Assembly: GCA_949357655.1 (NCBI GenBank)
Contig: CASHTG010000017.1
Span: forward strand, 1,426,001-1,490,000
Direction of reading: 5' to 3'
Length of the DNA: 64,000 nucleotides
Origin: Parascedosporium putredinis
Taxonomy: Eukaryota > Ascomycota > Sordariomycetes > Microascales > Microascaceae
Shown here: positions 1 to 12,736 of the stretch, in pieces
Numbering within the stretch: position 1 is the stretch's first letter
Layout: each line of letters starts with the position of its first letter
Notes under the pieces: generated by a model
What the model saw: the letters and a program-made list of their open reading frames with translations, nothing else
Told to the model about the DNA's origin: nothing
Database searches by the model: none
Program-made: the position numbers and the translations under genes

Positions 1-134
1 GGAAACAAAAGGAAAATCAAGTATAGTGCCCGACTGGCCTGTCGCGGCTAGCGGCGCGATTAGGAAGGGCACGTCTTTTCCCCTCTCGATAACAAAAGAG
101 GCAGATTGTTTAGGACGATCTAGTCCCCCGGACC

Positions 135-3100
135 TCAAGCCAAGCCCAAAAACTTCAACGCTTTATGGCTGTCGCTCTTCCTGGCCGTGGATCTCCTCAT
201 GAAGATGGGCATCAGTCTCTTCTCCTCCAGGTCCTCGTAGTCCGAGCCGTCGTCGATATCCAGGCCCACGCCCTCATCCTCGGGTTCGAGGGGCAGGTGC
301 TTTGCGCTGCGGTAGATGCTAGGGGACCTACGACCGCACGTGGTGTTGGTGGTGGTTGTGGTGGTGGTGGTCGCCGTGGTGGTCGAGCCCGTAGGGAGAG
401 GCGGCCGCCTCGCTGAGAGCGGGGCGTCTGCAGGGGCGATTCGGCGGGCGAGGGGGATTCTGGAACGAAGTACCGTAGTGGGGCAGGGAAGCCGGAGAGA
501 GGAGCGGGCTCTGGGACGAGACGGTCAAGTGCGGGATGGCGGAAAACGTGGCACCCGAGGGAGGAGGGGACATGGCGGGGCTGCCCATGGAGGAGGGGCC
601 TGCTGAGCCGGCCGAGTCCAGTCGTCGAGACTGCTCATGTTGGTGATGGAGGCCGCCGGCGTAGTAGTAGCTGTCGGCATACAGCGGAGAGATGGCCGCG
701 AGGACGGCGGAAATGGTGGAGAGGAAGGTGGACACCTCGGCCTCGGTGGCTCGGGATGTGAGAAGGTAGTTTGCCGTCGCGGGCGTGAGGTTCTCGGCGG
801 AGCGGGAGGGCGAAGAGCTTACGCCGTAGTAGTGCGTCGAGGGCCACTTGGTGGGCGTGGCGGACCGCGAGCTCTCCTGGCTCCGGGCGCCGCGCAAGGG
901 TCCGAAGAGGTGGTTACCGGACGCGGAATGATGGTCCGCGGCGATGATTTGGGCCACCTTCATGAGGTCGAGGCCGAGGAGGCGCTGCATGGCCAGGACG
1001 GTGGCGAGGTGCTCCGAAGGGTACTCGAGGACGAGGAGGCGGACTTCGCAGTGGGCGGCGAGGTAGGTTTCGAGGTGGGGGATGACGAGGGTGGCGAGGA
1101 GGTAGGGGTTCGCAAAGGGGTTCTCGTCCGTCTGCTTGGCGAGGGGCTGTGCGGTGAAGGCCTGCATGGCGTTGGCGACGAGGTACCGGAAGTCGAGGCG
1201 GCTGCTGTAGGAGACGCCGTTGGGCTGGGCGCTCCCGAGCCTCTCGAGTCGGCGGCCGACGCTGGAGACGAAGTCTCGGGGACGCCGGTCTGGGCGCCAA
1301 AGGCGATGATTTGGTCGACGATGCGTCCGCCGCTGACGCTGACGCTACTGTTGTTGCTGCTGCTGTTGGCCACGTCCTGCCCCGGGCGGGCGTCGCGGTC
1401 GCGGACGGCACCCGGGAAAATGGGCCTCCAGAAACCGTCGAGCTCGGGGAGGGGATGGAAGCTAAACTGGCGGAATCCGTTCTCGGCCGCGGGAAATCGC
1501 TTGCTGAGAAGCGACCGGAGCCCGTTTTGCACGGCGAGGGCGGTGGGGCTGCCTGTCACGTCGAACTCGTGGATGCGGGATGACGATGGCTGCTCGGGGA
1601 GGCGCCGGCGGCGGAGTCTGCCGGCAGTGTGGGTGGGGTACGCGTGGGTGGGCGAACGGGCGTTGTTGCGCGCCAGGGGATGAGATTGTCGTTTTGGTCG
1701 TGATGGTCGTTGACATTGTGAGGCGGCTTGTTGACATCCATGAGGGTTGGTTCTGGTAGGAAAACGGGTCGTATTCGTCGTTGTCGGTGGTGCTGGTGGT
1801 CTGGATGGAGGGAGACGCACGAACAGTCCGGACCGGCGGCGACTCTTGCTTTGTGGGTGTTACTACGGGACGTGCTGGTGTGCGGATCCTCTCTTCGCGC
1901 TGAACGTCAGCTACTACAGGCACTACAGGCGGCTGCTGCTTGCCATACGCAGTGTTGCGCTTCAACGACCGGACGACGCGGTCCAGCACGGAATCGGGGC
2001 GCCCGTTTTTGAAATACACGACGAGATCCTCCGTAAACGGCAAAACCGGCTCGATACTAGCCCGCGCGACCGAGGGCGCGACCTCTGCATCCGTGCCTCT
2101 GTCCACGTACGACGACGAAGTCCGCGGTCTCCTGGAGGGCTTGCGCGGCTGCTTGACGAGGATGGGGTCGCCGTGGCGGGCCGAACCACAAACGCCGACG
2201 ACGTGGGGAGGCCGCCGCCGCCGTAGCTGGGGCTCACCGAAGACGGCGACGCGGGCGCCGCCTTGTCGCTCCCGACGTTGGGGTTGGAAAATCGCTTGAT
2301 GTCGTCGAGGTCCTCGAACCAGTGGTTGATCTGCGTGGTGGTCGACGAGAGGCGGAGGGACAGCTCCAGGAGGCGCGCGCCGCTTCGGGTGCTGGCTCTA
2401 TCGAGGAGGTGGCCCTCCGCAGGCTGCCGCGCCGGGAGCGGGACGGCGAAGAGGACATGCGCAGGATGGAGGCTTCGCCAAAGACGACGGTGTCTTCCTC
2501 GTCGTGCGTGATGGCGGAGTAGATGGACCGGCGGTATACTTCGCCCAGGCAGCTCGACGGGCGGTGCGAGATGGGGAGGCGAGGCACGAATCGAGGCCGT
2601 CGGTGTCGTCGGGCTCGTCGTAGAAACTCGTAATGGCGAGGCGGGGGCTCTGTAAGAAAAAGTCCTTCCCGCGCAGTCATTGTTGTCGTCGTCGTCGTCG
2701 TCGTCGTTCCTATTCGTGGTGGTGGTTTGGTTCTCGTGGACTATGGTGGAATCGCGCACCGACTCGTCCCCCGACATGAGCTTATCCGAGCGGGCGCCGA
2801 AAACGAAGAAGGGCGCGGAATCGCCCAAGTTATCCAGGAAGCCGTAAATAGGGAGGCTCATGCTGCGCGGCCGCGGCCGTCTCGCGGTCGCCGCGGGCGT
2901 TAGGTCCAGGACGGTGCTCGGCTGCAGAGACTCGGTCTGCCGGTCGAGGGCGTCGGCCGCGCGCATGGCCGTGGTGATGGGATCGTGGATGAAGAAGGAT
3001 TCGAGGAAGCGCAGCTCGTCGCTGCCCGAGACTGCCGGCGCGAGTACGAGCAGGAGCGGGGCCGTTTTCCGAGCCCTGGGGTCTTTGTCGTCGTCGTCGT

Positions 3101-3537
3101 TGTTTCTGTTGCTGCTGCTGCTACTGCGAGGTTGTTGGCTAGACCATCGGCGACCAGGGTCCGGAGGCGGTCCTCGGCCCTTGCCACGTCCCCAGCCGTC
3201 TCGTTCTCGGCGATGGCGCGGATGCAGAGGGCGTAGGCGGAGGGGTGCCGCCGTTGAGGAAGACGAGTCGTTTGGCGTCGGGGCTGCCCTCGTTGAGGAA
3301 AGAGAGGGCGGCGGTCATGCGCGCGGCGGCGGCATCGTGGACACTTCGGACAAAGGTGGGAGCGTGAAACCGGGCGGGGTCCCGGTCCCGAGGGTCGGAT
3401 GGGAGTAGGTAGTTCTCGAGGGAGGGTAGGATGAGGATCTGGGGTGACACGGGGAGGAGTCGGAGCTGGGTGCAAACGGAGGAGTCGGAGGATCCCTCGA
3501 AGGCGACGACCTTTCCGTGGCGACCGGGGGTGGTCAT
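135..3537 (-). CDS. conserved fungal 'gastric mucin-like' protein, function unknown (frameshifted)
   Basis: Large protein, about 1,100 residues, resembling the filamentous-ascomycete family usually labelled gastric mucin-like; no biochemical role is known to me. It starts with MTTPGRHGKVVAFEGSSDSS at 3537 and has an ordered N-terminal part (QILILPSLENYLL, KRLVFLNGGT, then AYALCIRAIAENE in another frame). Low-complexity Thr/Asp/Ser stretches follow. A second conserved block (PVLPFTEDLVVYFKNGRPD) lies near 2000, and a third (VTGSPTALAVQNGLRSLL, then ELDGFWRPIFPG) near 1400-1560. Near 1000-1150 is a helical C-terminal domain with NPFANPYLLATLVIPHLE and LGLDLMKVAQIIAADHH. The final segment has an acidic patch (DIDDGSDYEDLEE) and ends HKALKFLGLA at a TGA at 135-137. 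The pieces lie in all three minus frames, so at least six frame changes are needed; I saw no intron signals that explain them. Family name is recalled, function not inferred. Confidence 0.6.
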
Positions 3538-4953
3538 TTTTCTTTTTGCGGCAAGAGGAAAAGTTGGGTGATGGGGTATCTCCCGGGGGGGAAGGCAGAG
3601 GAAGGGAAAGCAAGCTAGGTGCGAAGCGAAGAAGAAGAAGAAAAGGTCCTGGGAGCCGGGAATAGACGGATTTCAAAAAGGCCGAGACCTTGAAAATGGG
3701 TTTAGAGAGGATGTGGATGCTTTAGACGAGAGGGCAATGGTGTGTAAGCGGGCGAGATACCATCTCAGGCGCGGCGTCTCGTGTCGTCGTAGCGTATAAG
3801 TAGGAAGCCGTAAACCGGCTGGTAGGCCGCGTGGACTACTATCGTTGTTCCCATTCGACAGAAGCGAGAAGTCTTGGAATAGCTCAACGCACCTTTTGTG
3901 GGAATGGGGACTGGGCAGTAAGTAATACCTCGGGATGGCGAGAGGACGTGTCCTCTGGGGGTTGCGTAGGAGCAACAGGGATGAGAAAGGCTGAAGGGAT
4001 GGCGTTGGCTGATGTCGATCGGTGGCACGAAGTCCAAAGCTTTTTCTTATTTTATTGTTTAGCAGCCAAAGGTGACAAAGAGATAGTGCTGAGGTGGCGC
4101 GTAGAACAAAGAAAATGGAGGTTGCACGATGATGGTAGGAGGAGGGGAGCGGGAGGGGGCGTGGTTAAGAATGGAGAAGAAAGGCGGCGCCGAGAGAAGG
4201 TGGATGGACGTAGTGTAAGTAGAGGGTAAGTCGTGGGCGCGCGGCAGAGAAGGAGAAGGGGGCGTGTGGGAGAGGAGAGGCTGAGAAAAGGAACTGCGAA
4301 CAGGAACTGCGAAGAGGAAGAGAGGGTGCGGGTGAGCAGGGTTTAAGGGAGCTGCTCGGGGGGCGTTTGGTCGAAGAAGGGACCCAAAGATTGGATGTGT
4401 TCGATCGGAGAGAAGAAAACGAAACGGGATGATCCCATGTGCAACGCGCAGGAGAGATGCAGGACAGTTAGACGCACACACACACAACGTACACTTTTGG
4501 TTCTTGCCAGCCGCTACTTTGGTCCAGACGAGGAGGAGGAGGAGGAGAGCGTGGTTGAACGGGAGCCCACCTCGGAGCGGGTCCAAACAAAAACCAGCTC
4601 TGCTCTGCTCGGTGGGAAACGTGGATGTTTGGAATCAGCTTTCTGGGTTCAAAGTTCCAGGCTGCTTGGTTTGGAAGCCACCCGGCGCGTGTGGGAAGAA
4701 TTAGGCACAGGGTAATAAATGCCGTGTTGGGGATTTTACTGTACCTGAAGTTCCGGCTATTCCCACAACCACCTCTTCATCCAAACAGAAACGTGGGTTG
4801 GGGATATATAGCAACGTGATGGATGCCCTCCAACGATCCCGCGTTTCCCGCCTCACTAACCCAAAAATGGGATTTTCTTTCCTACGAGTTTGTGCCTCTC
4901 CCGGGAAACGCGCCGGAAGGGGTGAGGAAACGGGAAGGGGAAGAGAAAGGGGG

Positions 4954-4974
4954 AGCAGCAGCAGCAGCAGCAGC
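4954..4974. repeat. (AGC)7 microsatellite
   Basis: Seven perfect AGC triplets in non-coding purine-rich sequence. No ORF around it looks real, so it is not a polyserine or polyglutamine coding tract. Confidence 0.9.
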
Positions 4975-5401
4975 GAGGATCACGTCGGTCCTTGACAGAT
5001 CTCGTACAAGACGGAGCTGCGGAAACAGAGCTACTATTACGGGGACTGGCGCCAACATCCACGATGAAACATCAATAAAGGGTACCGCTATACTAGTATA
5101 ATACTCGTCAACGGCTGAGCATTAATACGTGGCGAGGGCGGGTGCAGTGCAGTGAGTGCAGGCCAACGGGTGGGAAAAAGGAAAAGGAAAGAAAAAAGGT
5201 TGAAAGAGAAACAATAGCGGGAGTGCTAAGGAGGGAAAGAGAGGGAGAAAGAGGGAAGATTGAAATGGTGAGTGCCCGAGGAATGTCGGTGATGTAAAAT
5301 GTCTGGGGAAAAAAAGAGGAATGAAAAGTGCACAGCACAAAGACTGATTTTCTTTACACGCGCATGCTCACGCTCGGTGAACGTAGCGTCGTACTTTGTT
5401 A

Positions 5402-5436
5402 ACACACACACACGCACGCACTATTACACACACACA
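5402..5436. repeat. (AC)n microsatellite
   Basis: Two AC runs separated by a GCACGCACTATT-type interruption, in non-coding sequence. Confidence 0.85.
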
Positions 5437-5860
5437 GAAGACATGGATGTTCTCTTCTTGATGCATTATCATCTCTTTCTCTTTTCTCGGTGTTTCTTTT
5501 TATTGGCCTTTCTTTTCTCTTTTTCTCCCTTCTTTCTTCACGGACTCGCAGCCGCCGTAAACGGCCCACGGCAAAAGGACAAGCTAACACGAACGCTAAA
5601 CTAGCTTGCGAGTGAGATGGCCGAGAGAGCTCACGATGTGAAACTCGACAAGGAAACGGGGTGCGTCAATGGCCAGGCAAAGCCAGGGAAGGGGGCTCTC
5701 AAAGAAACATCTCCTTTGGCATCCATCTTACCATTGACTTCCGGCCTAAGCTCTGGGCATGGGCATGGGCAGACCAAACCAGACAGGCAAAGGCAACAGG
5801 GATGATGGGGACAAGCTCGAGCCCCAAGCCAAGGGAGGACAAATGCAACGGCCGAGGCCA

Positions 5861-5920
5861 GCCAACGCCAGCCAACGCCAACGCCAACGGTCGGGTCCAG
5901 TCCAGTCAGTCCAGTCCAGT
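5861..5920. repeat. compound tandem repeat, GCCAACGCCA then CCAGT units
   Basis: Two and a half copies of a 10-bp GCCAACGCCA unit are followed within 10 bp by four CCAGT pentamers, one flanking copy being shortened to CAGT. A similar CAGTCCAGTCCAGT run recurs near 9585. Confidence 0.85.
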
Positions 5921-6177
5921 GTTGGTGCGCGAAGGAATGAACACAGTCGGGGAGCATTGCACTATCACTTGTAATACATACCGAATAGATGTACTTGTAC
6001 TGCTTTGCAGGCTGAGCCAGAGAAAAGAGACAACAAAGACCTTGCTCGCAGGAAGAAGAGAAGAGAAAAAAGTCTGGTACGTGGCGGGATTGATATTGCT
6101 TGGCTCGCTACCGAGAAAAGGGCTATCCCGGTGCGGAGGGTAGGGACTTGACCATGGCAAGGAAGGCCTGGCTTCGG

Positions 6178-6212
6178 AGCGGGGAGCTGGGGAGCTGGGG
6201 AGGAGCTGGGGC
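6178..6212. repeat. GGGGAGCT tandem repeat
   Basis: Three to four imperfect tandem copies of a GGGGAGCTG unit in non-coding DNA; G-rich on the plus strand. Confidence 0.75.
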
Positions 6213-7702
6213 AGAGACTAACGCATTATGATCAGGGAATGGGCACTATTCATCGTGAATACTTGTACGATCTCGCTGCTTCACAAGGCATTGTATTAAG
6301 CCATCGCGTCAAACCAGTAATGCCCTCTCCCCGCTCGCGTGCCGAAGATCTGACTATTCCGCTGCGCTAGCGTTGATGCTGAAAGAGAAGATTGAAGCGA
6401 ACGGGCAAGGTTGGTCTGGTGCAGTGGTTTCGATTTGCGGCATTGCAAAAGCCGCTGCTCGCCCATGTCTTTTGCGCATGTAACCAGAGATGGATTGAAT
6501 TGATGGACCCGTGGACCCATTGATGGGGGGATGCGACAACGTTGGCTTCATCCCGCTCAGATTCCAGGTCGCATTCTCCATCAATGAGGGACAGGAGTCT
6601 TTGATTGCTCGCTCAGCCCTTGGGTTACTAGCGGGAATCAGTGACAACCCATCTCTGGGGCGGAAGTCGATGAATAGCAGTACTTCAAATCGTACAATGG
6701 ATCAATGGATCCAGAGATGCAGATGCATTATGATTATGGGGAGGGAAGAAGAAGAGGAAAAACAAACCCCCAGTCTCAGGTGGGCATTATTAGGCTGTAT
6801 TATTGCGTCTCGCGTGCCCCTCCTCCACACATCCGTACACACACGGCATGCAGGCCTGGGAAGACACCCATGGAAAGATTAAGACCTCGTACACGAGCCC
6901 ATTGTCGAACTTATCCCTCAGTGCATTGGCGTTGTGCCATTGCCAGCTTGAGATCTGTAGATGGACGGGCCAGCGAAAGGGGAGCACACTTTGAGGGTTG
7001 CGCCGGACTTGGGAGCCTCCATTTGGACTGCATCGGACCGCGCTGCACGCTGCCCTTTTCGTGTCAAGCACAAACGACGAGCATCTATGGATGTACGAAG
7101 TATCTCGTCTGCAACACACCTACGCTGTTGGCGCTGGTCGGGTGGTGGCAGCTAATATGAAGCCACCTTGGATGATCATTTGTTTCGTTCGCTTTTCCTG
7201 CCTCTCCCTCTCTTTAATTTCGGGGGTTTTTCACGTTTGGCCGTGATTGAGCCTCGGCCAAATCAATTCGTGTTTGTCCCTGCAGCATTGTCAGCTGCCT
7301 ATGTGTGCTTCAGTGTTATGTTGATGAGCTTGCGTCCATTCAGTCATTCGCAAGGGACGCCGTAAAAGAGGTAGGGCATGAACCACGGAGGAGATGTTGG
7401 GATGGGATCTCGCAGTTCATGTCCGCACTGCTTTCAATGTTGGACCAATTGATCTTTTCAAATGTTCAATGTTCAATATTCTCTTCACCTGCTCGAGTTG
7501 AGCAACCTGGACATGTCCGCCGGGTCTGCCACGTGCAACGCAACACCAAGTCATCAATGATTCGAATTACATCCATGTACAAAGTGTTATTCCAAGGCTC
7601 CCGAATCAAGATTACCTTCACGAGATGAGACCAACCGCTCGGGTTGGGCTGGGAGTGTAACAGACAAACGACAAACGCCATCCGTCCTCTCTCTTTCTGT
7701 CT

Positions 7703-7732
7703 GTCTCTCTCTCTCTCACACACACACACACA
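7703..7732. repeat. (CT)n followed by (CA)n
   Basis: A CT dinucleotide run passes directly into a CA run. It is followed at 7755-7782 by GTGTGC repeats, giving about 80 bp of simple sequence. Confidence 0.9.
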
Positions 7733-10700
7733 AGTCAGAGTTCCCTGCTGTGCGGTGCGTGTGCGTGTGCGTGTGCTTGTGCGGCCGCAAACCTTGGTTC
7801 GCCTCAGGGTCTGCGCTCTCCCCCCGTCCCTTCAGATCGATTGCAACCCTTTTCCACCGTAGCATTGTAACCCTTTTCCCACACTCACCGCTAGGTTTCC
7901 GTTACATGTTACACGGCGACATCCGGCCTCGACCCTCTCTCTCTTTCCGTCTCCTTCTTTTATTCGATTGGAGAAGAGTCGGGGGAAGCGACTCCAACAA
8001 GTCGGTCTAGTCTGTCGTGTGCCAGGCCTTCAATGTCTTGTAACACGCACGCGGGCAATTGGAGCTCCATTGCGTGTATTACAGGGTCGCCGGTGCTCTC
8101 TTTTCGCAGACGCCGAAGGCCATAATCTCGCCCGGCTCTAGCCTCGTTTCACCCCTGATAGAAGCAGATTGGAACGAGGCTAACGAGCCAGCGCCGCTCT
8201 TATTACGGGGCACGGAGCACGGAGCACAAGTTGAATGTGAGAGACGACGCAGCTATCCGCGTCCAGCGTAGTGTAGTGGCATGGCATACACCACTCTACT
8301 TGTACACCAATATGTGAAAATTTGATGGCCTCTTGCGCCTTGCCTTCCATGGTGCCTCTCGAATCTCGTCAAGATGGGCGCCACGACGAGTGCCGTGAGA
8401 TTGGGACTCTACACTAGTCGTGGACTCTTGGAAGAGAGGGAATATTAGTCAATTTCCGCAAAGGAATGTCTCATTCCCAGTCAAGCCAGGGTAAAAAGAG
8501 CGCTAGCCAACAGCTAATATGGCAGCCCATCCTCTTCTCAGGTTGTTGACGATTAGCTCGTGTGAAACCCCCTCGTCAAAGAGGACATTGGTGCTCCTCT
8601 TTTGTCATTTCAAGTGTTGGCGCGTACTCTTCTTAGTGCTGGGTGTCACGATACTTGTACAACGGCAGCCCAGCTGAACGGGGTCGAGGGATCTCAACCG
8701 ATCATGACATGATTGCGAGCTCCAGCTGCTACTTCGTGCTTGTAATATGGATATTAACCCCACAAACAAAAACGAGAGCTATATCAATTGATCAAGGGTC
8801 CTCAAGTGATCGGTCAGTTTCCGGGCCTCGCCTCGTGTTTTGGGTTGGAGTTAAACCCGAAAAAAGCAAGCCCACTTACCACTGCATCATCTGGTCGACC
8901 TTCTCTCGTTCTAGAATAATACTGCACTTTCTCGTGGCCCATCGACACTAGGCTGTCTACGCGAGTTTCCATTCGTCTACCGAGATGCATGTGCGACGTA
9001 AAGTACTGAGGTATTAGCTCGAGTAATAGTAATAGTAATATTCAACACTATTATGCCTTTCTTGTAATACTTCCTCAGGGATCGATGGATTGTCTTGATC
9101 AGCGAGAGGATTCCATGATGACTTCCAAAACAGAAATGATCAACCAGGTTCTATATCACACCAATTATCTTTCCCATCCCGGCAATGCTCTCCGTCGGTA
9201 ATATACACGACATACACCATGTATCACAAGGTACGAAGTATCATCACAATAACAAAGAGCTAATAAGAGCAAGACCAACACCCCTTTTCCTCAGCCTCGC
9301 GGTGACCAAGGTCCAAGGATTCCACGCCGTGAGAGATCGGTGCTCGCGCCTTTTGAAGGATCCGCCGATCAATGTCCACATTGACCCAACATTGGAACTC
9401 GTCGGCTGATGAGATCAACAGGGCAGGGCCACAGAGAGTACGCAGGGCCGAATGTTGAGGCGTGTTTGCCCTCCACGAGAGGAAGTGACCCTGGATTGGC
9501 CGAAAGACTATTGAAGCTGAGCCAAAATTATCACCAGATGAGTGCGGCGGGATTTCCACAAGGATTGCCCCCAACCCATGTTCAGTCCAGTCCAGTCCCA
9601 CGCCGATGGATGGAATTGAATCCCCGGGTGCGTTCTTTTCTGCCCTCTCTCCCCCTCTCCCTTTCCTTTCTTCTTTCTTTCCCTAGGAGAAAAAAGGGAA
9701 GAAGCCCAAATTAGACTTGTCGCCCACTCGAGAGGCAAGCACGGATACCCACGCTTGCCACGCACCACTCAACGCGCGCATGACGATCATCGTCGCCAAT
9801 AGCCGCCGAGGCTCGTCTAAGAATAAGCATCCACTTCCGCAACTCGCGAGACGCAGCCCCCAAATTACAGTTGCTTTGAATCAAAAAAACTTGCGTCTCT
9901 TTTGTGTCAGGCCTGGGAAAAAAGTACTTGTGGCCCTGGAGGCCGTTCGCTGCTGACAACTGTCATGGATCTTTTGCTATTCTTAGCCCACAGGACAATA
10001 CTTATCCTCACACTAACGAAAACAGACTCGACAACGCCGACAAGACCTAGCCACGGCGTCTAGTAATTCCCCTCCGAGACGGGCTGGGCTGGGGGCTCAA
10101 GGTGCTGCTTGTGCATATCGCTAGGGCGCGAGTCCGCGCCGACCACACGCCGCCGCTCGCTGGCCTAGGCCTGAGCTTGAACTCGAGGTTCAAGCTTGAT
10201 CCCCGTCCCCCTGCCCCTTGCCGAAGACAGGATGAGACTAAACCCCGATCGGCCTAGCCCGGCCGATGACAAACCCCAAGCCTAGTGAAGGAGGGAAAAA
10301 GCACTGACCTGGAAAGGCCTGTGCGAGGCGCGCGATGGCGGGCCAAGCCCAAAACTCATGGGGTGGCATCCGCTGGGATTTCCAAAAAAAAAAAAATCAG
10401 TGACAAGGATCGTGTGCTCAGTGCTCTCTGGTCCCAACCAACCCCCTCCCCTCCTTTCCTTTGGCTTGACCGCTGGCTTACGGCCTTTTTTTGTCGTTGT
10501 TTCTGTTTTTCGCTTGCGCGGCAGGAAAGCAAAAGCGTCAACGTTTGACAGCGGCAAGTTTCGACGCCTTAAGAAAAAGTCAAAGCACGGAGAAGCGTCC
10601 AGTCTGTCTCGTTGTGTGGTTCGACAGGGTGCGGGTGCCTTGGTGGTGCCGTTGGATGGGGACATGACGCTGTTTCGTTTTTCCCGGGCACGCCGCCAGG

Positions 10701-12736
10701 GAGAGGTGAAGTTGAGGCGACTACTTCGTAGTAGTAGATGACTTTCCTTTGTTGACTAGCTCCTCCTTTATTTCGATTTAGTCCCCAAGAAAAGAAACAC
10801 GATGCATGCAGCCCATCGCTAACATTTCCCGCTGGAATGGGTGCTGGCACAGCATCGTCAGTTCCGAGTCGTAACCTCTCGGCGACTTACACTAGCGAGC
10901 ACGACGGACTCGGGGCGAACGCCTTTTTGCTCAAAGAGCTCTTTTCTTGAGAAGCAACCAACAACATCTTCTCAGTGCTGCGAATTTGGGGCCTGGCCAG
11001 CCCCTGTCGGAGCAAACGCAACCAAACGTGTGGGTTTTGGGCCGGGTCCATCACGGGCCACCCAATGGCGCTCAAGCTGTGATGTGGATGTGCCAAACTC
11101 TCTCTCACTCTCTCTCCCTCCTCCTGGCTGACCAGGTATTGACACACCCGAACGGACCTCGGACTCGCAGAACGGCCCTGTTGTCACTTCTTCCCCGCTC
11201 GTCCCCCCTCTTTTTCAGTGTCCCTTCATAAAGACTCCTTTTAGGCTTGCAGCGACGTCCCATCGGAACCTCATGTTTCCGATATCCCAAACAGCGTACC
11301 TGCTTATGTTCATCCCAGCCTCCCCCTTCTTCCCCTTACCAATGACTGCTGCACATGCAACGAGACCTCGATGAGGGCACCTACTGCATGGAGCTTATCG
11401 TTCCGAAGACGAAGAGGGGGGCCTTGTCACCCTGCTAGCGCTTCGTTGTGCCAGCGGGTGCTCGATCTGACAGCTCTTAGCCCTTGCTCCGCGGCCCAGG
11501 AAGTGGGTTTACCCTATGAACTATATCCGTAGGATGCCGAACAAGACGCCCGCTTCTCTGCAGTCAGCGGCCGCAGACATGACCATTTTTTTATTCTTTT
11601 CTCTCCAACTCGCATCATCGAGCCCTTGTATTGAGGCAAACATCGGTACGAGTTCCGCGTGGGAATCCTTGCCTTGCGTTTTCGAGGCGCCAAGGCAGCG
11701 GCACCTCTTCTCGGCTTGCCTTGGGGGTTCGGGTGGTGACATGATAGCCACTCTATTTACGTATCGCGAACATGCCGTGTTCCTCTCAAGCCTCTTTTTT
11801 TTTGTTCTTCCGAATAGGTCGTCAAACGCTTAAGCGCCCACTTGGGTTTTTATTGAAGGGTCCGTTTACTAAAAATATCCCACGCAGAAGAAATTCACTC
11901 GAGCCTTCTTTGCTCACTTGACTCGACCTCGCATCGCGAGCCGCGCTCGTTGACACAGTTCCCAGCCGTATAGAGGCAACTCAATGGTTCGGGTGACCAA
12001 GTGTCCAACGTTGCCAGCAGCCGATGGAGGAGGGGAGACCTATGCATGCTGCTGTCATCTCACCACGATGTAGTCTGTTCCCCCCTCCTTCTCGCGGCCG
12101 GAGCTCCGCGTGCAATTGTAGAGTGTGAGGCTCGGCCTCGGGGACCCCCATTAGTTCAGCCCCCCTCCCCCGCGCCCACGCCCTTCCTTGTCTCTGAGTT
12201 CCTCGGCTTCCTGCCTTGCCTCTCAGCCCAGCACACTTCTCGTCCATTGCCTCAAGAGTCAGCCCGTTCCGTTGGTGTGGTACAAGCCCTCGATTATACG
12301 GGATTAGGAGAAAGGCCCGCCGTCTAGGCTTTCCTTGGTGCCTCTGTAGCATACGGCATGTATGGGAGGAATAGGGTGAAAGTATACCCTTCCCCATCTG
12401 TTGGTCCCGATCAGGCGAGGATACACACAATCAAGGGCCATCATCGTCCGACTTGAAGAGCCTCTGTGTATGCAAACCCCTACATCTCACCTTGAGGTGT
12501 GCCGCCACTCAAGCAGGGAGAAATCCCGGGTTCCAGATACAAACCCAGCCCAGGGGTTCATGCATTCTTCCTGCCTAGGACAAGCGGGAAATTTCCAAGG
12601 TGCTGGTTTCTAGAGTAGGAAGAACATCCTACCGTAAACAATTTTGTTTCTGCTTTTCTTCGCTATGCCATCTATGGATGTATTCAAAAATCCTCCACCT
12701 CGACTCTTGAGTATACTACGTAGTGATGTAGTGAAG

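Larger units (their letters stand above)
3538..12736. other. 9.2-kb gene desert
   Basis: No ORF here shows a recognisable domain or a consistent exon pattern; the ORFs present are short and unlike any family I know. Base composition is mixed rather than AT-rich, so it does not look like RIP-degraded transposon DNA. It holds microsatellites (4954-4974, 5402-5436, 7703-7732, 7755-7782), short tandem repeats (5861-5920, 6178-6212), and several copies of the short motifs TACTTGTAC and TACTTCGTA. The part near 3538-4500 should contain the promoter of the minus-strand gene ending at 135. Confidence 0.7.

Noticed and set aside
637..1683. 348-codon plus-strand ORF
   Set aside because: It is antisense to the conserved minus-strand protein; composition is Gly/Arg/Glu-rich as expected for a GC-rich shadow.
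11579..11833. 84-codon ORF with a hydrophobic N terminus resembling a secreted effector
   Set aside because: A second hydrophobic stretch, no cysteine pattern, no intron or promoter support; short hydrophobic ORFs are expected by chance in CT-rich DNA.
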